This document shows positions 59,201 through 64,000 of a DNA stretch of 64,000 nucleotides, in pieces; position 1 is the stretch's first letter; each line of letters opens with the position of its first letter. Location: the NCBI RefSeq assembly GCF_011075055.1, contig NC_058153.1, forward strand, positions 7,316,001 through 7,380,000. The letters run 5' to 3'. The translations under genes were made by a program, and so were the position numbers. Under the pieces are notes generated by a model. It saw only the letters and a list, made by a program, of their open reading frames with translations, was not told the origin of the DNA and did no database searches. The stretch is from Mangifera indica (taxonomy: Eukaryota > Streptophyta > Magnoliopsida > Sapindales > Anacardiaceae).

Positions 59201-59764
59201 ATTATAAATGTTAAATCAATTAGCTCTAGGCACTACCCTAATAGCTTTGGGACCAGAGATGACCCATAAAATGACTGATGATGTAAGACTAATTAGGGAG
59301 AGAATGAAAAGGCTCAAGATCACAAAAAGGTTTTGTATATTAGAGGAGACAAGACTTAGAGCTTAAGGTAGGCAATATTGTTTTTGTGAGAGTTGTCCCA
59401 TACCATCATGTGATGAGATTTGGATGGAGAGGTAAATTAAGCCTGAGGTTTATGGGAACCTTAGAGATTTCAAAACGTATGGGTAACGTTGCTTACAGAC
59501 TTACTTTGCCAATAAGCATGGGTTGTGTTCATGTTTCATTGCCACGTAAGTGTATAAGTGACCCCAACTCATATGTCAAGAGTTAAGGATATAAACCTAG
59601 AGAACAATTTGATTTATAAAGAACAATTGGTGCAGATTTTGGATAGACAGGTTAAGTAGCTAAAAAACAAGTAGATTTCACTAGTAAATGTCCTTTAAAG
59701 GCAAGGGTTCTCACAACTATTTGAGTGAATTTCGAGAATAAAATTCTTTTTAAGGGCGAAGAAA
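56272..59764 (+). pseudogene. Ty3/gypsy pol remnant: RNase H, integrase, C-terminal tail
   Basis: RNase H C-terminus near 56335-56545: W-HYLYEVKC-like, then TNHKSLKYFFT, and a YHSRK / ANVFSRK-type end. The integrase zinc finger has CLMCQYVKGKHQR near 56945-56995. The core shows WEHISMDFVVRLPK, WVVVDRLTKFMHF near 57050-57150, and an AYHPQTD-type block near 57320. The solo LTR at 57562-59243 interrupts the reading DTLAQA / LGPEM. Downstream are RLIRERMKRLKI near 59290, MRFGWRGKLSLRF (59386-59586 open), and EEQLVQILDRQVK-like sequence near 59620-59660. There are many stops and frameshifts. Confidence 0.9.
57562..59243 (-). mobile_element. Solo LTR inserted in gypsy integrase region
   Basis: A 1682-bp insertion with a perfect 5-bp target duplication GCTTT (57557-57561 and 59244-59248). 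Deleting it and one GCTTT restores an in-frame gypsy reading. Orientation is inferred from the right end, whose reverse complement TATTAGGGTAGTGCC matches the usual TGTTAGGG-type LTR start with the terminal G changed. Both ends now read TA where TG/CA is expected. No internal region is present, as expected from LTR-LTR recombination. Confidence 0.85.
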
Positions 59765-62101
59765 TATAACACCCATAGGTGCATCCAAGGTTAGTTTGGC
59801 CATTTGCTTTTTAATGAATATTGATTATTTATTTATATATGATTATGGGGTTGCACACTCATGTAGGTAAGCCACATGTCTGTGTATGTTTTGGCAAAGG
59901 TAAAATGTTATTTTTCTGTTAGGTGCATGAAAATTGACTAAGTCAAGATAACACACATGTATGTGATATTATAGTACACGCCTATATGTGGTCAACGCAT
60001 TTGAATTTTGGATAAGAATCAGTTTTGTAACGATTTTGAAAATTGTAATGTTTAAGTAACGACCTACACACTCGTGTGCATAAAGATACATGGTCGTTTA
60101 GAGCATTATTTTAGGAAAATAAAAAGACTATGAATGTATTTGGCTGAAGGATTATGTCATTTTTCTTCTAGTAAAATTCAAAGAAAGCTAAGAAAATTAA
60201 AATGATTTTAAGGTCTTTAAGGCTAGAGGATTCAAAAAAGGATATTTAGGGACCAATTCTTATCATAAGAAGACTTTGCTAACATTAGAAGAGAGGTAAG
60301 TAGAATAACTCTCAACTTAGATTGATTTTAATTGGTTATGGTCATGATGTTTTATATGGTTTATGAGTTTATGCTATTAATATGTGTTCATATGATATAA
60401 ATTGTATTTTTGTGAATGTTTGGTAATGAGAATTCATATAAGTATATTATGCTACGCCAATGATTTGTTCATGATTATTATTTTGATTATGGGATTGTAA
60501 TGTGTGGTTATGGAACTCTAATCAATAGAATGCAACTGAATCTTATAGGTTAAAGATTGAGAGTTGAAACATGTTAAATTAAGTTTTTAGGATTCTATAT
60601 TGATAAATCATGATAAAACAGGATTAGTACTGGAAATACGTTGATACATGTTCAATTTAATACATAGTTAATTTATGTATAGTTAGACATTTTGATACCT
60701 GGGTTTTGGTGGTAAAAAATCAGTAAAAGAGTTGAGAATGAAATTTTATAAATTACAATACATACCAGTCTATAGTGGGTAACGCAACTGTGTACTTTTG
60801 GGCAAAATTAATTCTTGTGTTAGGTTGGAACCATAAGCATGTTTATTTAGGGATGGATACATGTTCGTGTGGTATGGAACACATAGTTGTATATGTCACT
60901 CGAGGTTGCATGCTCGTGTGTGATGGATTTTAAACCGTGAAAGTAAGATTCATCCACCCTTGTATAAAGGATACACACCCATATAAAACTAGGGAATTTA
61001 GAGAGAAATATGTATAAATTTAACAATGTTTTTTATATTATTATTGAAATGACTACTTTGCTTCTATAAGGGATACACAAGTTGAAATGGATGATGAGGT
61101 CCTAATGAAGGCTACTAAGGACACATTGGCCCTAAAAAAGACAACTAAGGGTGCTCGACTATATCGAATATGACACTAACCTAGACTAGAGCAATTTCAA
61201 ATCAAAAGCTAAGAATAATGCATTATCTTATTCTTACCACCAAGCTATATGCAGTATAGATATACCACCGAGTTATGGGCAGTATAGACATGCCACTGAG
61301 CTTTATATAGTGTGGATTCATTACTGAGTTATATGTAATGTGACCTATTACTGAGACATGTATAGTGTAGTCTGATAACCAAGGCGTTTATAAAAGCATT
61401 AAAACTAGTTTATGTGACTTTATGTGACCTTATCTTGAAGCTTAGTTGGCAAGTATACTGGGTACACTATATGATTGACATTTGAGATGTCTTATACTTT
61501 CATCAAATATCCGAGACATCGACTTACAACATTTGGTATAGTTATTAGAGATGACACAATCATTGAAGATTGGGCATAAGGTACCAATATATTTAGATAG
61601 GCATCTAGGATATTAATGTACCATATAGAATACCATGACTAGATTGGATACGAAACACTTTGGGATTATATTATTCTTTTAATGTTATTGGCATAGTGTT
61701 GAGAAGTTGCCTATTAACTGAGTGTGTTTCACTTACCGTATTCCTTTTATGGTTTTATAAGTAGGATCATGAAACAACGAAGTAACAATGGAACTAGTAG
61801 GTTAGCTTGAAACATTGCATGAGGCAAAGGGCACTTTAGTCATTTGTGTATTTAAACGATATTTGGTGTAATCATCTTGGGATTGTTTTATGCACAATCT
61901 TGTTATATTGTTGATTTTCAAATAGTTTGATAAGTTGATTTGATCATGATATTGAATTGCATCTTTTAGGTATGTGGAAATCTTATTTATTACCATGTAA
62001 TTAATAAATGTTGCGAGTGTTTAGGGAAAAATTTTTTAGTCAACACATCTCTTCGGGTACATATTTTGGGTAAAGGTATGTATTTGGAGATAGGTGTTAC
62101 A
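59765..62101 (+). repeat. Full gypsy LTR (2.3 kb)
   Basis: Begins TATAACACCC (from TGTAACACCC) and ends GGTGTTACA, so the short inverted repeat TGTAAC/GTTACA is recognisable. Its first 741 bp match the truncated LTR at 55551. It is followed by a primer-binding site, so relative to the sequence to its right it is a 5' LTR. Relative to the pol to its left it is a 3' LTR. Confidence 0.85.
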
Positions 62102-62105
62102 TTTT

Positions 62106-62117
62106 TAGTATTAGAGC
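62106..62117 (+). promoter_or_regulatory. Degenerate primer-binding site after the gypsy LTR
   Basis: TAGTATTAGAGC followed by atggttttagg, two transitions away from TGGTATCAGAGC, about 5 bp after the LTR end. Confidence 0.75.
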
Positions 62118-64000
62118 ATGGTTTTAGGAACCCAAAAAAGTGTTTAGTATCTTAATGTGCATAAGTATGTTTAGTAGCCCCTTATCCAACGTTGACCACC
62201 CCGCGCATTGACCACTGTAAGTATTATTTAACCTGCATTTGAATTGTGGATTATTAGTCAAAGCTTGAATATTAAATTCAATATATGGAGATTTATGAGG
62301 CTAATGAGTAATGATCAAGATATTGTTACCCTAAAAGGGAGTCAAAGAAAGAATGAGGGAAAGGCCTTTGGTGCAATTGTAAAGCCAAAGATTATAAGCT
62401 CAATGATTCTCTAATAGAACCGCATGACATCTAAGAACAGGGGACACCCAGTTGAAGTCCCTCGTGTTATTGAGTAGCCATCACTAGTGGATTTATCAAC
62501 CTAATAGGATCTAGTAGGTGAAGAGGTTTAAAGAGCTACTATTGTAGGTGGTCGTAGGGGATAACTACCGGATGTATAGTTTGGCTGTTAGGCATTATCC
62601 CCTAAAGTTTTATGGTGGTGTAAGGACTATATTAGTTCTAATCAAGGAATGGCTTGAGGTTATTAAGGATGCTCTAGGTCTTTTTGACCTCGTTGTATTA
62701 TCTTCACTAGGGGTTATTTGGGAGTAATTTGAGGAAAGCAATCTTATAAAAGGTATTATAATTGATGGATCATCTAGATGAATTCAATGCATTCTTGTGG
62801 GGAGTATACGTGTGGTAGATAATGCATCTTCAATTTGTGACTACATCACTCAACTGTGTATGAAGTCTAACCTCGCCAAGAATAAGGCAAACTCCAAGAA
62901 ACAATATAGTATCATGAGGTTTTCGTTAGCTTCCTAGGTTAGTGTATCCTTAGTAATTTAAAAAAAAAAAATTTTATGATTAAAATAAAAATGATTTAAT
63001 ACAGTTGTAATTTTTAAAAATAATATATTAAAGTTGAAATGACTATTTTGGATATATGAGACATTGGATATACTGGATAGTTTGGTGGATTGTATGTTAA
63101 TATCAATATGTCTATGCATGTTGAGGTGTTGTATGAGAGACATCCTAGGATGGGATGCTATCTGAACTATCTTCACTAAAGATGTGATAAACAATTGTTT
63201 CTTATTGATTAAAAATATTAATAAGGTAACAAAACTTACTTAGAAATTGAATGATTTTAATTTAATAAATAGGATGATATTAATTTCCCGTTAGTTTTAT
63301 CTTCAAACAATAAGGTTGTAGACTGGTATGATGACATCATTTTCTACATGAGAATATTGGATACATAATCTTCTTTGTTGACATCCTTTTTATTAAGAGA
63401 AGCAACATCTATTCCTCTTGACATGACTTCCCCAGTCGTTGCTCTGCTCTTATCAAGCGTCTTATTTAACCCTCGTCACCTAGCCCACTTCAGTCTACTC
63501 CCCTATCATACCCCATCCATTAAGTGCATACCACTTGAGTTTTTCGTTGTGCCCTCCACCACCTAGTCCACTCCAATCGATCCCCACATTAATGCATAAA
63601 AGTCTTTCATGCAATACTTTGATGCTACATTGACTCGTTAGTTCAACCATATCTTGGACTAAATGACTTGTCTAAAGGATCATCTAGAGGATGGGATGAC
63701 TCATCTAAAGACACATTTACTCATCACTATACAAAATACTATCATGCAGATAAAAAAGCTAAAGAAATTTTCTTGACAGGTTGATTTAATATGCAAAACA
63801 AGTGAAAAAAAATAGTATTTTATATCTTATTACAGTCTCCACTTGACGACAATGATGGACCGTTGACAAAAATCCCATATTTGCATCTCTTCTCACAATA
63901 GAGGCACTATCGAGGGAAGATCTTGTCTTGATGTCTACTTTGGTAAAAGAGGTAAGTACAATGTTGTTTGTATACATTACAATCATAGTTAAATACTTTG
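62118..64000 (+). pseudogene. Gypsy internal region with gag remnant, runs off the window
   Basis: A gag-like block near 62590-62735 reads RHYPLKFYGG, then LIKEWLEVIKDALGLFDLVV, split by no stop. The remainder to 64000 matches 33620-34960 and has no intact frame. Around 63400-63600 a Pro/Ser/Thr-rich frame is open, and around 63660-63720 is a decayed version of the heptad repeat at 34663. Protease and RT would lie beyond the window, if present. Confidence 0.6.

Noticed and set aside
1..64000. tRNA, rRNA or CRISPR arrays
   Set aside because: No tRNA-like cloverleaf sequence, ribosomal segment or regularly spaced repeat-spacer array was noticed; CRISPR would not be expected in a plant nuclear genome.

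Overview
The window looks like repeat-dense nuclear DNA from a eudicot plant. It is strongly AT-rich and has almost no open host coding sequence. It contains nested Ty1/copia and Ty3/gypsy retrotransposons, hAT transposons, Mutator-like foldback elements and MITEs. The species cannot be fixed from the sequence. Two kinds of host content are recognisable: a duplicated pair of MIR169 microRNA genes (hairpins at 5108-5222 and 27365-27484, both +) and a broken type I MADS-box gene (29033-29758, -).

Layout. 1-2820: 3' end of a decayed Sire/Tork-like copia element (RT and RNase H, then a noncoding tail). 3654-19285: unit A, a MIR169 gene region opened by several insertions: a non-autonomous hAT (3782-4697), a full-length hAT with a ruined transposase (5461-9840), a complete copia element (10465-15360) and a 3.6-kb block holding two foldback elements (15953-16672, 17188-17950). 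20850-22367: a second copy of the Sire-like tail. 22381-26730: a second, decayed copia element lacking its 3' LTR. 26785-28910: unit B, the compact copy of the MIR169 region. It serves as an empty-site reference that confirms the insertion points in unit A. 29033-29758: MADS pseudogene. 30508-31291: third foldback element.

32285-36640: dispersed and tandem repeats of uncertain class. 37449-43640: a copia gag on + split exactly by a reverse-oriented copia (37889-42909, TSD TACTT), which is itself split by a foldback hAT MITE (39977-40550, TSD CTTCTAAG). 43640-50789: LTR-like AT-rich sequence, little of it assignable. 50790-54990: no assignable gene. 55551-64000: a rearranged Ty3/gypsy array. 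A truncated LTR is fused to RNase H/integrase, a solo LTR (57562-59243, TSD GCTTT) sits inside that, and a full LTR (59765-62101) follows with a primer-binding site and a gag remnant running off the window.

The main biological result is the tandem MIR169 duplication. Both mature sequences are intact, and both promoters keep a TATA box and a CCAAT motif, which is the site bound by the NF-Y complex whose NF-YA subunit miR169 represses. Copy B keeps the better-paired hairpin. Copy A has a less paired star arm and is surrounded by transposons. All coordinates and mismatch counts come from reading the sequence by eye and should be confirmed by alignment.
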